The position numbers were made by a program, and so were the translations under genes. From the NCBI RefSeq assembly GCF_001983935.1, contig NZ_CP017641.1:7552001-7616000 (forward strand): DNA of 64,000 nt, given 5' to 3'. The notes beneath the pieces are model-generated. The model was given only the letters and a program-made list of their open reading frames with translations. It did no database searches and was not told where the DNA came from. Of the stretch, positions 1-8,953 are shown in pieces (within the stretch, counting starts at the first letter, position 1; the number at the start of each line of letters is the position of its first letter). Source of the stretch: Fuerstiella marisgermanici. Lineage in GTDB: Bacteria > Planctomycetota > Planctomycetia > Planctomycetales > Planctomycetaceae.

Positions 1-1318
1 TCTTGTTGATGTAGTTTCCGCTGCTGCAATATGGTTTCGTCCCCACGATGCCGCCGTCCCCGAACTGACTCATCCCCAGAGTGTTCGGCAAAGAGACCCA
101 ATCGATCGCATCGACGTACATCGCCATGTGCCATTCGTGAAACAGTCGCGGACGAACGCCCCACAGTTGAGCGAAATTGCCCAGCACCATCAGGCGGTGG
201 ATATGGTGCGAATAACCGTGATCGATGACGTGCTGCATCGATTGTTTGACGCAGTTCATTTCCGTTTCGCCGTCCCAGAAAAACGACGGCAAGTCACGCT
301 GGTGGTCGAAGTGATTTAGTTCCAGATACTCAGGCATCTTCAGCCAGTACACGCCACGGATGAACTCTCGCCAGCCCAGGATCTGCCTTACAAAACCTTC
401 CACGCTGTTTAGTGGAGCATTGCCAATGCGGTACGCTTCGACGGCGGCGTCTACGCACTCCCGGGGATTCAGCAGCTTCATGTTCAGCGGGGCGGAAAGG
501 CGCGAGTGATACAGAAACGCTTCATCCGTCCACATGGCATCTTCCCACTTGCCAAAGTCGGGCAGAATGTTGTCGATGAAGTGATTCAGAAAAGACTTCG
601 CCTGCCTGCGCGTTACTGGCAACGTGAAGTGGTCGAGGCTACCCGGATGCTCTTTAAAACGGTGCTGAACCAAATCGATCACATCCTTTGTGATCGCGTC
701 CAGTCGAAAGTTCTTCGGTTTTGGCAACGCCTCAGGTCCGGACCGGCCAAAGCTTTTGCGATTGTCGTGATCGAAATTCCATTGGCCACCTTCCGGCTGC
801 CGGTCATCTTCCATCAGAATGTCGTGCTTCTTTCGCAGGTCGCGGTAGAAGTATTCCAACTGCAACGTTTTGCGGTCGTCGGCATATTCTGCGAACTCGT
901 CCCGCGTACAGTAAAAGTGCCGATCGAGGCGGATCTCCAATTCGATTCCGAGTTCCGCCACGCAGTCCTTTAATTGCGTTTGCACTCGCAGATCACCCGG
1001 TTGTACGACCACCAACCGCTCCGGTTTCAGCCGCTCGACGTCTTTCTCCAGCACCTCCGCGAACGTGCGTCCTCGATCTTTCGACGGCTGCCGCTGTAGC
1101 TCGTGATATTCGACCGTGCGATCCTTCTTTCGCAGCTCATCCCGGAAGTGCCGCATCGCCGACAGGAACATTGCGATCCGAAGTTTGTGGCACCACACAT
1201 GAGTCGTCTCCGTGTCGACTTCCGCCATCCAGACAACGTCGTTGTCGGCATCAAAGTCGTCGTGGGCCGCTGATGCATGGTCGAGCTGATCGCCAAGGAC
1301 GAGGACTAGATTTCTCAT
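1..1318 (-). CDS. Cryptochrome/photolyase-related protein (FeS-BCP/PhrB type), C-terminus cut by window edge
   Basis: A light-dependent DNA repair flavoprotein, probably a (6-4)-type photolyase of the FeS bacterial cryptochrome/photolyase group. Translating from ATG at 1318 gives [13 protein letters not shown], the typical Rossmann-like N-terminus of photolyase-related proteins. The frame stays open for 439 codons to the left edge. Near the edge the translation reads [17 protein letters not shown], which resembles the conserved FAD-binding and FeS-ligand block of this group and includes a cysteine after KPY. The remaining C-terminal part lies outside the window; full members are roughly 500 residues. 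The gene starts 33 nt downstream of the stop of the preceding same-strand gene, so co-transcription is plausible. The family assignment is firm. The exact lesion specificity is inferred and the remaining cluster cysteines cannot all be checked here. Confidence 0.9.
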   Translation of the reverse strand, partial: MRNLVLVLGDQLDHASAAHDDFDADNDVVWMAEVDTETTHVWCHKLRIAMFLSAMRHFRDELRKKDRTVEYHELQRQPSKDRGRTFAEVLEKDVERLKPERLVVVQPGDLRVQTQLKDCVAELGIELEIRLDRHFYCTRDEFAEYADDRKTLQLEYFYRDLRKKHDILMEDDRQPEGGQWNFDHDNRKSFGRSGPEALPKPKNFRLDAITKDVIDLVQHRFKEHPGSLDHFTLPVTRRQAKSFLNHFIDNILPDFGKWEDAMWTDEAFLYHSRLSAPLNMKLLNPRECVDAAVEAYRIGNAPLNSVEGFVRQILGWREFIRGVYWLKMPEYLELNHFDHQRDLPSFFWDGETEMNCVKQSMQHVIDHGYSHHIHRLMVLGNFAQLWGVRPRLFHEWHMAMYVDAIDWVSLPNTLGMSQFGDGGIVGTKPYCSSGNYINK

Positions 1319-1351
1319 CAGCTTTCTTTGGGTGCTATGGCCGCTATGGGG

Positions 1352-1804
1352 CTACCGAGTGTGTCGTGCAATTACGTCAGCTCTTGTCAGTATCTTCACC
1401 AACCAAGGATTGACATTCAACCTGTCCGTTGTTTGCCCCGAAAGCACCTCTTCGCTGGTTAGCCAGCGGAGATTTCTGTTCAGTTCCACTGAAGCCATTC
1501 CCAACTTGCCGTAGAGGTCGACCACGTAAAATTCGACGGTCGATCCGGTGTCGCTCGTGGATGTCTCTGATGGTATTTCCATGTGGAGACGAGCCATGCT
1601 GGAAATGATGTAGTCCTTGCTCTGCCGCAGGTTGAGTAGCCACGCGATCTCGCGGTCCAGCGATTCGCGAGACGATTCGTTTTCGAGGCGCTCTGTCCAA
1701 ACGAAATCATAGAAATTGCGGCCAGCGTGCCAATATGTCAGCCACAGGTTTTCCAATTGTTGAGGGTGCCGCAACAGGGCCACCGATTGGTGCAGGTCTG
1801 GCAT
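1352..1804 (-). CDS. Hypothetical protein, 150 aa
   Basis: This 150-residue protein was not recognised. It starts MPDLHQSVALLRHPQQL and is rich in Trp, Leu and Arg in its first half (LWLTYWHAGRNFYDFVW), with no signal peptide or membrane segment visible. The second half has beta-like alternation (TVEFYVVDLYGKLGMASVELN). It lies on the same strand as the photolyase, ending 33 nt before that gene's start, and 95 nt after the preceding membrane protein gene, so the three may be one transcript. Opposite-strand ORFs here are shorter and lack any family signal. No clear Shine-Dalgarno site precedes the ATG. It is called as a gene because of strand, spacing and amino-acid composition, not homology. 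Confidence 0.6.
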   Translation of the reverse strand: MPDLHQSVALLRHPQQLENLWLTYWHAGRNFYDFVWTERLENESSRESLDREIAWLLNLRQSKDYIISSMARLHMEIPSETSTSDTGSTVEFYVVDLYGKLGMASVELNRNLRWLTSEEVLSGQTTDRLNVNPWLVKILTRADVIARHTR

Positions 1805-1899
1805 CGTTAGAATCCATATTTAAACCCGAGCAGTCAGCAGCAGCACGAGCGCCCTGCTGGCGACGACGTTGGATCGCGGAAGAAACATTCCGCCCGATA

Positions 1900-2337
1900 T
1901 TACTCCATTGTGCGGCAGACGAGAGTCAGTACAAGGATTCCTCGCCCAGACCAGGCAATCGTTCGAATCCAGTTTGTGGCGACCAGTTTGTGATATGCGG
2001 TATCCGTATATTCGATGGCCAGTAAATTGTGGGCTGGCACAGACAGCGCAGCCGTGGAAATCCAAATCAGGACGATAAGCCCCAGGCCGATCCACGTGAG
2101 CGTCGTCGATTCCGCTGGTGGATACTTCACTAAGATCACGCCCGTTACCAACTCAATAAGCATCGCAGGCCCCACAACCCAAGTCGTCATTTGCTGGTGC
2201 AGCTTTTCGTACGCCGTGAACTGATCCGCACCGATTTTTGAAAACAGTGGGTAGTGCACGATCTGAACGAACCAGATCAGGCCGACCATGAACACAGTGG
2301 CAAATACGTGAATAAGCAGCGTTAGTTTTTCAGGCAT
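1900..2337 (-). CDS. Small integral membrane protein, about 4 TM helices
   Basis: A 145-residue hydrophobic protein of unknown function. The chosen start is the ATG at 2337, giving MPEKLTLLIHVFATVFMVGL. The longer reading frame upstream adds a basic, non-membrane stretch that looks untranslated. Four hydrophobic segments are visible at about residues 6-27, 52-72, 80-100 and 120-140. Conserved-looking His and Trp residues sit at membrane edges (IWFVQIVHYPLF). The pattern is reminiscent of small DUF1772/DUF4149-like membrane proteins, but I cannot assign a family. It may be the first gene of a short minus-strand group leading to the photolyase. Confidence 0.7.
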   Translation of the reverse strand: MPEKLTLLIHVFATVFMVGLIWFVQIVHYPLFSKIGADQFTAYEKLHQQMTTWVVGPAMLIELVTGVILVKYPPAESTTLTWIGLGLIVLIWISTAALSVPAHNLLAIEYTDTAYHKLVATNWIRTIAWSGRGILVLTLVCRTME

Positions 2338-2478
2338 ACAAACGTGTCTTAAGCGGCATGAAGATATGTGGCTGAATTCTTTGAGACGACGGGCGCGATC
2401 CCGGTTCTCTTTCCGTCTCGCCAATATGCTATCAGCTGGGCAGCCAATTTTGATTCATGGGCTGTTATTGGACATTCT

Positions 2479-4113
2479 TCAGTGGTTGTCGTTGATCCAG
2501 GTTTTTAGCAATGCCGCCAGTTGTGAAAGATGTTTTTGGTAGTTTTTACCGCGAGCATTCCGAGCCATTGCCACCACGAGGTGCTTTTCCGGGTTGATGG
2601 CCAGCAGCGTCCCGCACCCGCCAGCGTGACCGTAGCTTCCCGGTCCCAGAAGCCGACTCTGATCCTGAAGACCAATTCCGTATTTCATATCCACGTCCGG
2701 AAACCATGGCTTCAGCGAAGTGGGAAGGATGGCCTTGTGAGTTGCTTCTGAAATCACTTCCCATTTGCCGTACTTGCCGCGGTTGTCCAGCACGACACCA
2801 ATCCGTGCCATGCTTTCTGCGGAGAACCCAACTCCACCGGGGAGCACGTTTCGAATTCCCAGTGGTTCGAAAAGATCCCGTTCCATCGCGTCCCAATAAT
2901 TTCTTCCGCGCAGAAGCTCGAGTGCCCGGACGGAGAGAATCACGCCGACCACGCCGTATCGATGTTTGGCCCCAGGCTTCCATTCGCGCTGACAGTGAGC
3001 GATCAGACTTTCATGCCACGTGTGGAAATAGAACAATCGCGAAAATGCGAGGCTCCAGGGAAAGTGAATCCCCGTGAGGTGAGCGTGTGCTGCGCGAAAG
3101 GTGAGTTGACTGTCTTCTGGTTGATCGAAGTCGGGTAGAAAATTGCCGACTGGTTCATCCAGCTTGATCAATCCGCGATCAACATAGGTGGCCAGTTGAA
3201 GTCCAATCAGCGGCTTCATCGCGGAATCCAGCTTCATGGGCGTGTCGATGGTCACCGGCCGATCATGCAGCGTTCCGTATCCTTTGGCAACAACGATCAC
3301 ACCGTTGCGGGCAATCACCACGGCCATCGGTTCTGAAGTGGACGCATGCCATTCGTCGAGCTTTGCTTCGATTTCTCGCACGCGGTCTTCCGTGATCTCC
3401 GCCTCATCCAGCGGCGCTTTCCGCAACTCGGGAGCGGGATCTCCCTTCAGTCGCACTGGCGTCGCCTTGACCACCGCTTTTCCTTCGAGGCCCATGAGTT
3501 TGCGTTTGAGCTGGACGTGTCGCGTCGCATTTTCCATTTGCCACTGACCGATACGTGCAGCAGGCACAGCTTGATCTGGATCCAGCAACGCAGCCAGTTC
3601 GACAGCACCTGCTTCCGTTGTTCGCCAGCGACGCAGCAATGCGTCAGTTTCCTTGCGATCTGAATTTCGATCGCCTTCGGAAACGAGGGACGAAATACTC
3701 CGTTCGGCAAGTTGAGTGAGATTCACGTCCTTCGCAACGCAGCAACAGGTCATGGCTCGGCGAAGCACAGGCCCGGCCGGTACAGGCGCTTCGCCGTAGA
3801 CGTAATAGCACCCCGGTTTGTCGGCGGTTTCGACTTCTTCGAAGCGTTCGTCAAACCAGCGAGTGGGGATGTCGATGTCGTCGACGACTTTCGCAACTGA
3901 GTCGGGGTGCTGCCAGACAAGTTCCGGCAACTTTTGTCCGACCTCAAGAATGAATCCTCCTGGCGGCAGAAATTCCTGCTCACCAAAGCGCTGCTTCAGT
4001 TGAGCCATGGGCAGTGGATCGCCGATCGCAGGAGGCTGGGCCTGAGCGGTCGCTGCGACAGTCAATAAGACTGCGATATTGATTGTCCAATTTAAACTTC
4101 GCCGCTGCCCCAT
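2479..4113 (-). CDS. Secreted serine hydrolase, beta-lactamase/penicillin-binding fold
   Basis: A 544-residue exported protein of the serine beta-lactamase-like family (Pfam Beta-lactamase). These usually act as esterases, peptidases or D-Ala-D-Ala-type hydrolases. The start at 4113 gives a good signal peptide (MGQRRSLNWTINIAVLLTVA, then ATAQA) and has a GGAG seven nucleotides upstream; the longer frame to 4236 adds an unlikely leader. Residues about 20-250 form a planctomycete-specific N-terminal region. The catalytic domain follows, with the S-x-x-K box at Ser297-Lys300 (LDSAMKPL), a Tyr motif in KHRYGVVG, and an HxG-type third box in SYGHAGGCG. The S-x-x-K box supports an active enzyme; the substrate is unknown. 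It is followed on the same strand, about 140 nt further on, by the small membrane protein gene. Confidence 0.9.
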   Translation of the reverse strand: MGQRRSLNWTINIAVLLTVAATAQAQPPAIGDPLPMAQLKQRFGEQEFLPPGGFILEVGQKLPELVWQHPDSVAKVVDDIDIPTRWFDERFEEVETADKPGCYYVYGEAPVPAGPVLRRAMTCCCVAKDVNLTQLAERSISSLVSEGDRNSDRKETDALLRRWRTTEAGAVELAALLDPDQAVPAARIGQWQMENATRHVQLKRKLMGLEGKAVVKATPVRLKGDPAPELRKAPLDEAEITEDRVREIEAKLDEWHASTSEPMAVVIARNGVIVVAKGYGTLHDRPVTIDTPMKLDSAMKPLIGLQLATYVDRGLIKLDEPVGNFLPDFDQPEDSQLTFRAAHAHLTGIHFPWSLAFSRLFYFHTWHESLIAHCQREWKPGAKHRYGVVGVILSVRALELLRGRNYWDAMERDLFEPLGIRNVLPGGVGFSAESMARIGVVLDNRGKYGKWEVISEATHKAILPTSLKPWFPDVDMKYGIGLQDQSRLLGPGSYGHAGGCGTLLAINPEKHLVVAMARNARGKNYQKHLSQLAALLKTWINDNH

Positions 4114-4287
4114 CAGGAATCTCCATGTGGTATTTTTGCTGTATAAAAAGGACATCGCGGACGTGCAACAGGCCCGTGTCGCATTGCACGACGGCCGTCG
4201 CAATTCTGTCTGTGCCATCCTTTTCGAAAAACGCAAACCGCCGCCAGCAGTCTGAGTGATTCAGAAACTGCCGTTAAAGCTGCCAGT

Positions 4288-6168
4288 CTAATAGACTCGC
4301 ACTTCCATGACGCGAACGTGATCGATTCCGTTGGTTGCAGTGACTGTGACTCGCAGCGACTTCGTATGGACCACTCCCGGAAACGTATGCTGTCGCCGAC
4401 GCTGATAGTTGTCGGTGACGGTTATCAGATCCTGCCAGTTGCCATCGTTTGTGCACTGAATGCTGTAGTCACGAACCGTTTCGGACTGCGGTGTACCCCA
4501 CTGCATTTTGGAATTGTAGCCGTCGTGGTGAGTCAACGTGAGGTGCCGGTGCAAACCTGTGTCGAAGATCAATTGAATCGAATGGATTCGCTGCGGTGTT
4601 TGCCAGTCGAATTGGATCCATGCCGGGAATTCGTCACAGACGGACATCCAGCGATGGGAACTCGCCACAGTGCGATCTGCCGCGACGCCGCTTTCGCCAT
4701 GGACGCTTCGCGTTTGACCTGAGATGACGTTCACAGCTGGTCCCTCAGCCTGTTCACTTGAGGCCGTGATTGTTGCGAGCCTGGTGATGTCGTCAGAGCA
4801 GTCGTTCACTTTTCCGATCAGGAACGAATCATCGCTTAGTAGTCTCTGTTGAATCCGGTTCACCAACTGCTGGTCTGTCACGATGTCAGCCGCCGAAACT
4901 GATTCTGCGGACGCCAGTGCCGCAGCGGTGCCAACGCCCTGCCCGATCGCCGCACATGTTGCCATCACTCGCGTTGACGAAAACGCGACATGAGTTGCGG
5001 AAATATTCCGCCCGGCGAACATCAAATTGCGCACGTCGCGGGCCACGCAACTTCTCAATGGTATATCGTACAGCCGCGGCAAAGCATGCTGGACGCAGGG
5101 TTCCTCGTCCGGCACGTCGACACCTTCCGGCGGGTGCAGATCCATTGACCAGCCGCCGTACGCTATTGCGTCATCAAATCGACGGGATGTTTGCAGGTCC
5201 TGTTGAGTCAGAACGTGTTGGCCGATGAATCGTCGGCTTTCACGCTTGCCAGGAACAAACCCAATCCATTCCAGTGCCCAGTGCGACGCTGAAAACGGAT
5301 CTTCGCCAGCGGCGGTCCCTGCTGGCCCATTCTTGATGTGATTCCAAATCCCCAGCGTCACCGCCAGAAGTTCGTCACGGATTGTTTCGTTGTCTTTGAT
5401 TGTGTCGAGCGTCCCGCCCCATTCGGCCCACCAGTATCCGTATTCGTGAGTTGGTTCTTCTTCACCGGGGCAGGCGTACAGTCGCAGTCGCAAGTCTTCC
5501 TTTGTGAACGAGCGTACCCAGTTTGGGGCGACAAACGGCATCGGCCGGTCGTGTCGGCGAGCTGTAATCAGAATGGTTGAACCCAATTGATGAGAATCCG
5601 CCTGTTCACGTGCAAGTGGTTCGTTGAACGCATCTTTCCCTTCGCGGCCCCTCATGAATTCCGCTCCCGCTTCGAAGGCGAGACGTCCGTCTCCCGTACA
5701 ATCGATGAAGGTCGTGGCGTCGATTCGAAAGCGGTCTTCGGTACTGGGACGTTCGGCAATCACGTGTCCAATTTTGTTGACGCCTTGCTGCATCTGCACT
5801 TCGTTGACCGAAGTATTCAGCAGCAACGTGAGGTTCGGCTCACTACGTACTTTGTCGTACAGAATCAGGTCAAACATTGACGCGGAACGCTGTGGGTTTC
5901 GCACACAGTTTTCCAACCGAATCTCTTCGATAATGCCACCTTCACGAGCCTCCGTCTGCAGTTCCTTGCCACGATCAAATCGGCCCGTTCCGTTGGCTCC
6001 GACGATATGCATTCGGATTTCGCTTGACGCATTTCCTCCCAGAACCGGTCGGTCGTGACAGAGAATCACTTTCGCGCCGCAGCGAGCGGCTGCCAGAGCA
6101 CAGGGGACTCCTGCCGCACCGCCGCCAGCAACCAGAACGTCACAGTTGAGCTGATGTGTGGTTGTCAT
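4288..6168 (-). CDS. FAD-dependent oxidoreductase with C-terminal F5/8-type-C-like domain
   Basis: A 626-residue flavoprotein of the FAD_oxidored type common in Planctomycetes. The start at 6168 (MTTTHQLNCDVLVAGGGAAG) puts the dinucleotide-binding GxGxxG-like motif VAGGGAAG immediately at the N-terminus; the longer frame adds about 45 residues ahead of the Rossmann fold and is unlikely. An RPVLGGNASSEIRMH block near residue 45 and FIDCTGDGRLA near residue 165 are typical of the family. From about residue 480 on, the sequence looks like a discoidin/F5-8 type C carbohydrate-binding module (AWIQFDWQTPQRIHSIQLIF ... SLRVTVTATNG). There is no signal peptide. It begins 7 nt after the stop of the sialidase-like gene, so the two are almost certainly co-transcribed, which suggests a role in modifying or sensing a glycan-derived substrate. 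The substrate itself is inferred only. Confidence 0.9.
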   Translation of the reverse strand: MTTTHQLNCDVLVAGGGAAGVPCALAAARCGAKVILCHDRPVLGGNASSEIRMHIVGANGTGRFDRGKELQTEAREGGIIEEIRLENCVRNPQRSASMFDLILYDKVRSEPNLTLLLNTSVNEVQMQQGVNKIGHVIAERPSTEDRFRIDATTFIDCTGDGRLAFEAGAEFMRGREGKDAFNEPLAREQADSHQLGSTILITARRHDRPMPFVAPNWVRSFTKEDLRLRLYACPGEEEPTHEYGYWWAEWGGTLDTIKDNETIRDELLAVTLGIWNHIKNGPAGTAAGEDPFSASHWALEWIGFVPGKRESRRFIGQHVLTQQDLQTSRRFDDAIAYGGWSMDLHPPEGVDVPDEEPCVQHALPRLYDIPLRSCVARDVRNLMFAGRNISATHVAFSSTRVMATCAAIGQGVGTAAALASAESVSAADIVTDQQLVNRIQQRLLSDDSFLIGKVNDCSDDITRLATITASSEQAEGPAVNVISGQTRSVHGESGVAADRTVASSHRWMSVCDEFPAWIQFDWQTPQRIHSIQLIFDTGLHRHLTLTHHDGYNSKMQWGTPQSETVRDYSIQCTNDGNWQDLITVTDNYQRRRQHTFPGVVHTKSLRVTVTATNGIDHVRVMEVRVY

Positions 6169-6175
6169 TGCGCGT

Positions 6176-7171
6176 TTACGGTTGCACCTTTGCCAGGTAG
6201 ATGCAGGTCTTCTCTTCGTGCGACGAGTAGTAGCTGATCCACAGAATCCCATCGTGCAGAACCATGCCCGGATAGCTGGTGTCGCCGCCGGACGGAAGTT
6301 CAAGGCATTCCGTCAGCGTCCCCGCCTCAGGATCCACCCACGAAAGCGACGTGCGAGCTCGCGGCGAGTAAAGTCGGGTGGCCGCAAGAATTCGTCCGTC
6401 CGGAAGCTGAACCATGTTGGGGCCTCCGATGCGCAGGTTGAGCTCTTGCCACGTCCAATCTTTGAACGGTGGTTTTGACTGTCCGAGCAAGCCCATCTTC
6501 GAACCGGTTTCGTGCCGCAGCAGGCAAAGTGCGGAGCCGTCTTTCTTGAACAGAATCCGGTCTTCTCCGACACCGTTTGGCACGTTGACTTTTTCAATCC
6601 ACGTGTCGTACGTTTTGCCATCGGTGCTTTTGTACAGTCGGAAGGTGCGTTTCGACCGATCTCGATTCGTTTCGTAACCCATCGAATAGGCAACGCCATC
6701 GTGCCATTGAGTTCGCCAAAGCCAGAAGCCGGGATCGCCGATCCGCCGGCCCTCATCCCACGTCCGGCCTTTGTCGGAAGAAATCCAGGACATTGAGTGA
6801 TATCGGATTGGTTTGTCCGCCTGCATGCCGGCACCATTCAGTAGAAAACGCCCGTCTGGCATCAAGCTCAGCTTGGCATCACGAAGGTCATCGGTGGGGT
6901 GAGAAATCAACGCCAGAGATTCCCAGTCCTCACCATCTTTGGACGTGATCACTCGCAGCGATCCGTCTGGTGAAACGTGTTTGCTTCCTTCGCGAAAGAC
7001 GCAATACCATTGCCCCTCATGACGCAGCAGATCTGTGAAGGCGTTGTGCGGTGCCTTGTCCCAGATACGGCGTGTCTCAAGGATCTTTGGCGAAGATTTT
7101 TCCTGGGCCGACACGTCTGCCGCACAAACCAGCAGTGCTGCAATCGCAATACACGTCGAAATTCTATTCAT
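6176..7171 (-). CDS. Secreted sialidase-like (BNR/Asp-box) beta-propeller protein
   Basis: A 331-residue exported protein of the sialidase-like six-bladed beta-propeller superfamily. The start at 7171 gives the signal peptide MNRISTCIAIAALLVCAADV (cleavage near SAQ). The longer frame to 7249 adds a poor leader. A canonical Asp box, SSDKGRTW, is at about residues 131-138, with degenerate copies such as TSKDGEDW near residue 77. Blade-like repeats continue to the C-terminus (LPDGRILAATRLYSP). Whether the sialidase catalytic residues are present cannot be judged by eye, and many planctomycete members are annotated only as exo-alpha-sialidase-like. It is the first gene of a tight pair with the FAD oxidoreductase and is divergent from the RND efflux genes. 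Confidence 0.88.
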   Translation of the reverse strand: MNRISTCIAIAALLVCAADVSAQEKSSPKILETRRIWDKAPHNAFTDLLRHEGQWYCVFREGSKHVSPDGSLRVITSKDGEDWESLALISHPTDDLRDAKLSLMPDGRFLLNGAGMQADKPIRYHSMSWISSDKGRTWDEGRRIGDPGFWLWRTQWHDGVAYSMGYETNRDRSKRTFRLYKSTDGKTYDTWIEKVNVPNGVGEDRILFKKDGSALCLLRHETGSKMGLLGQSKPPFKDWTWQELNLRIGGPNMVQLPDGRILAATRLYSPRARTSLSWVDPEAGTLTECLELPSGGDTSYPGMVLHDGILWISYYSSHEEKTCIYLAKVQP

Positions 7172-7607
7172 GGATTCAGGTTCAGATATGAGGTCGGAGG
7201 TTCGCGTTTCGTTGATGTTACATCTGAATACCGAAGACGCAATTGACACCGCGCGTGAACAGCGACCCGCAGGCGATTTCGGGCAGCATTGGGGAAGAAT
7301 GCCGCATGCGAAGTAACGGCGTCTGGGACCGCTTAACTGTGGTAATGAGTTTCGCGACGAGGATCTGATTGCCGTTTCAGTTTGGCGAGGCCCGTCGGGC
7401 TGAACTCAGCTGTGGAGGTTGGACGTTCCCTCGCTATGTCGAGGGCAATCAAGACATCAGTGACAGCTGTCGCGTGCGCCGCCTTGAGTTGACGGATTGG
7501 ACGCGTGCAAACGGTGAGATTTGTGTAATAATCAACAGCGAGCTGCGCTCTCACGCCCTGCCTCGACCCACCCCATAGCCTGCCTGCCTCTCTTCGCGAG
7601 TACTTCC
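7172..7607. other. Divergent intergenic region
   Basis: A 436-bp gap between the minus-strand sialidase-like gene and the plus-strand RND adaptor gene. Short reading frames exist on both strands (for example 7333-7554 minus), but none has family features or convincing start signals. The region must contain promoters for both directions. An AT-rich stretch near 7525-7540 could hold a -10 element for the RND genes, but I could not match a -35 box at normal spacing. Confidence 0.5.
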
Positions 7608-8951
7608 ATGTTCCTTCCTTCTCTAGGAAGCCCGCCGCCTGTGCGTGCTTCCCGCCAGCATCTCCATCGCGCGAAAAACACGAATGCCAGGATTCCTGCG
7701 GGGATCGTGCCGCTTTTGATAATTGGCTTGATGCCGGCAGCGTTGCACGCTCAGGATGCGGGAGTCGTTGTGGCTCGAGTGGTGAATCGGGAAGTGAACA
7801 CGGGGCACCGCGTTGTTGGTTCGGTGATGCCGATTCAATCCAGCACCGTGGGTACAGCGGTCGACGGGCGTGTGCTGGAGTTCCTGGTCAACACCGGTGA
7901 TGCCGTCAAAGCGAGACAGCCGCTGGCGAAACTGCGAACCGGCACGCTGGAAATCGAACTTGCGGCCAGTCAGGCGGAACTGAAACTACGCAAGGAAGAA
8001 CTTCGCCAACTCAAAAACGGCGCGCGGCCGGAAGATATCTCTGAAGCGCGGGCTCGCATGCTGGCGGCGAAGGCCAATCACAAGAATTCGTTGACGCACC
8101 TGAATCGCCTGAAACAACTTTTTGAGCGGCAAGCCACCAACCAAACGGATTTGGATGATGCTGCAGAACGCAGTGAAGCCGCCAGTCAGAATCTACTCGC
8201 TCTGCAGGCGGCCTTTGGCCGAATCGAAGCGGGGCCTCGCGAAGAAGAGATTGCTCAGGCGACCGCGCGAGTCGAATTGCAGCAGGCGAATGTTGAATTA
8301 ATCGAAGACCGAATTAAGAAGTACATCATCTACGCGCCGTTCGACGGCTACGTCACCGCCGAACATACTGAGGTCGGTGAATGGGTGAGCAACGCGGACC
8401 CGATCGCGGACGTGATCGCTTTGGATCATGTGGAAATCGTCTGCAATGTTCCGGCCGAACAAGCCGTCCGACTGCAGCAAAACAAAGACGTCCGTATTGA
8501 ATTTCCGGAACTTCCCGGTGACGTGTTTACGGGACAGATCAGTCAGATTGTTCCCATCGCCGATTCGCGGACACGCACGTTTCCGGTCAACATTCGGCTG
8601 AAGAATACCACTCGCGACGGCCGCCCCGTGCTGATGGCGGGCATGCTGGCACGAGCCATATTGCCAACCGGCAACCGCACCGTCATGCCGCTGGTTCCCA
8701 AAGATGCGTTGGTTCTAAATGGAAGTCGTCGATATGTGTTTGTCGCGACGCCCGATGGAAATGCCGAACGAGCGGCAAGTGTGCGTTCTGTGCCTGTGAC
8801 GTTGGGGATTGCCGATGAGGGACTGATTCAGGTCAGCGGTGAACTCAAGGCGGGCGACCTGGTTGTGGTGCGCGGCAATGAGCGATTGAAAGATGGTCAG
8901 CAGGTTGTGCTGAATCTTGCTGAAACAACATCAGTTTCCGTGGGGGACTGA
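7608..8951 (+). CDS. RND efflux periplasmic adaptor (membrane fusion) subunit
   Basis: A 447-residue membrane-fusion protein that would link an inner-membrane RND pump to an outer-membrane channel. The start at 7608 (MFLPSLGSPPPVRAS) leaves a plausible export segment at about residues 29-48 (AGIVPLLIIGLMPAALHAQ); the frame also extends upstream to 7521. The lipoyl-like half motifs are visible (VDGRVLEFLVNTGDAV near residues 86-100 and APFDGYVTAEHTEVGEW near 242-258). They flank a long charged alpha-helical hairpin (about 115-235, for example KLRKEELRQLKNG). The C-terminal barrel region ends with GDLVVVRGNERLKDGQ. Its stop is two nucleotides before the permease start, so the two are translated as one operon. 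No TolC-like gene is in the window. Confidence 0.93.
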   Translation: MFLPSLGSPPPVRASRQHLHRAKNTNARIPAGIVPLLIIGLMPAALHAQDAGVVVARVVNREVNTGHRVVGSVMPIQSSTVGTAVDGRVLEFLVNTGDAVKARQPLAKLRTGTLEIELAASQAELKLRKEELRQLKNGARPEDISEARARMLAAKANHKNSLTHLNRLKQLFERQATNQTDLDDAAERSEAASQNLLALQAAFGRIEAGPREEEIAQATARVELQQANVELIEDRIKKYIIYAPFDGYVTAEHTEVGEWVSNADPIADVIALDHVEIVCNVPAEQAVRLQQNKDVRIEFPELPGDVFTGQISQIVPIADSRTRTFPVNIRLKNTTRDGRPVLMAGMLARAILPTGNRTVMPLVPKDALVLNGSRRYVFVATPDGNAERAASVRSVPVTLGIADEGLIQVSGELKAGDLVVVRGNERLKDGQQVVLNLAETTSVSVGD

Positions 8952-8953
8952 TC

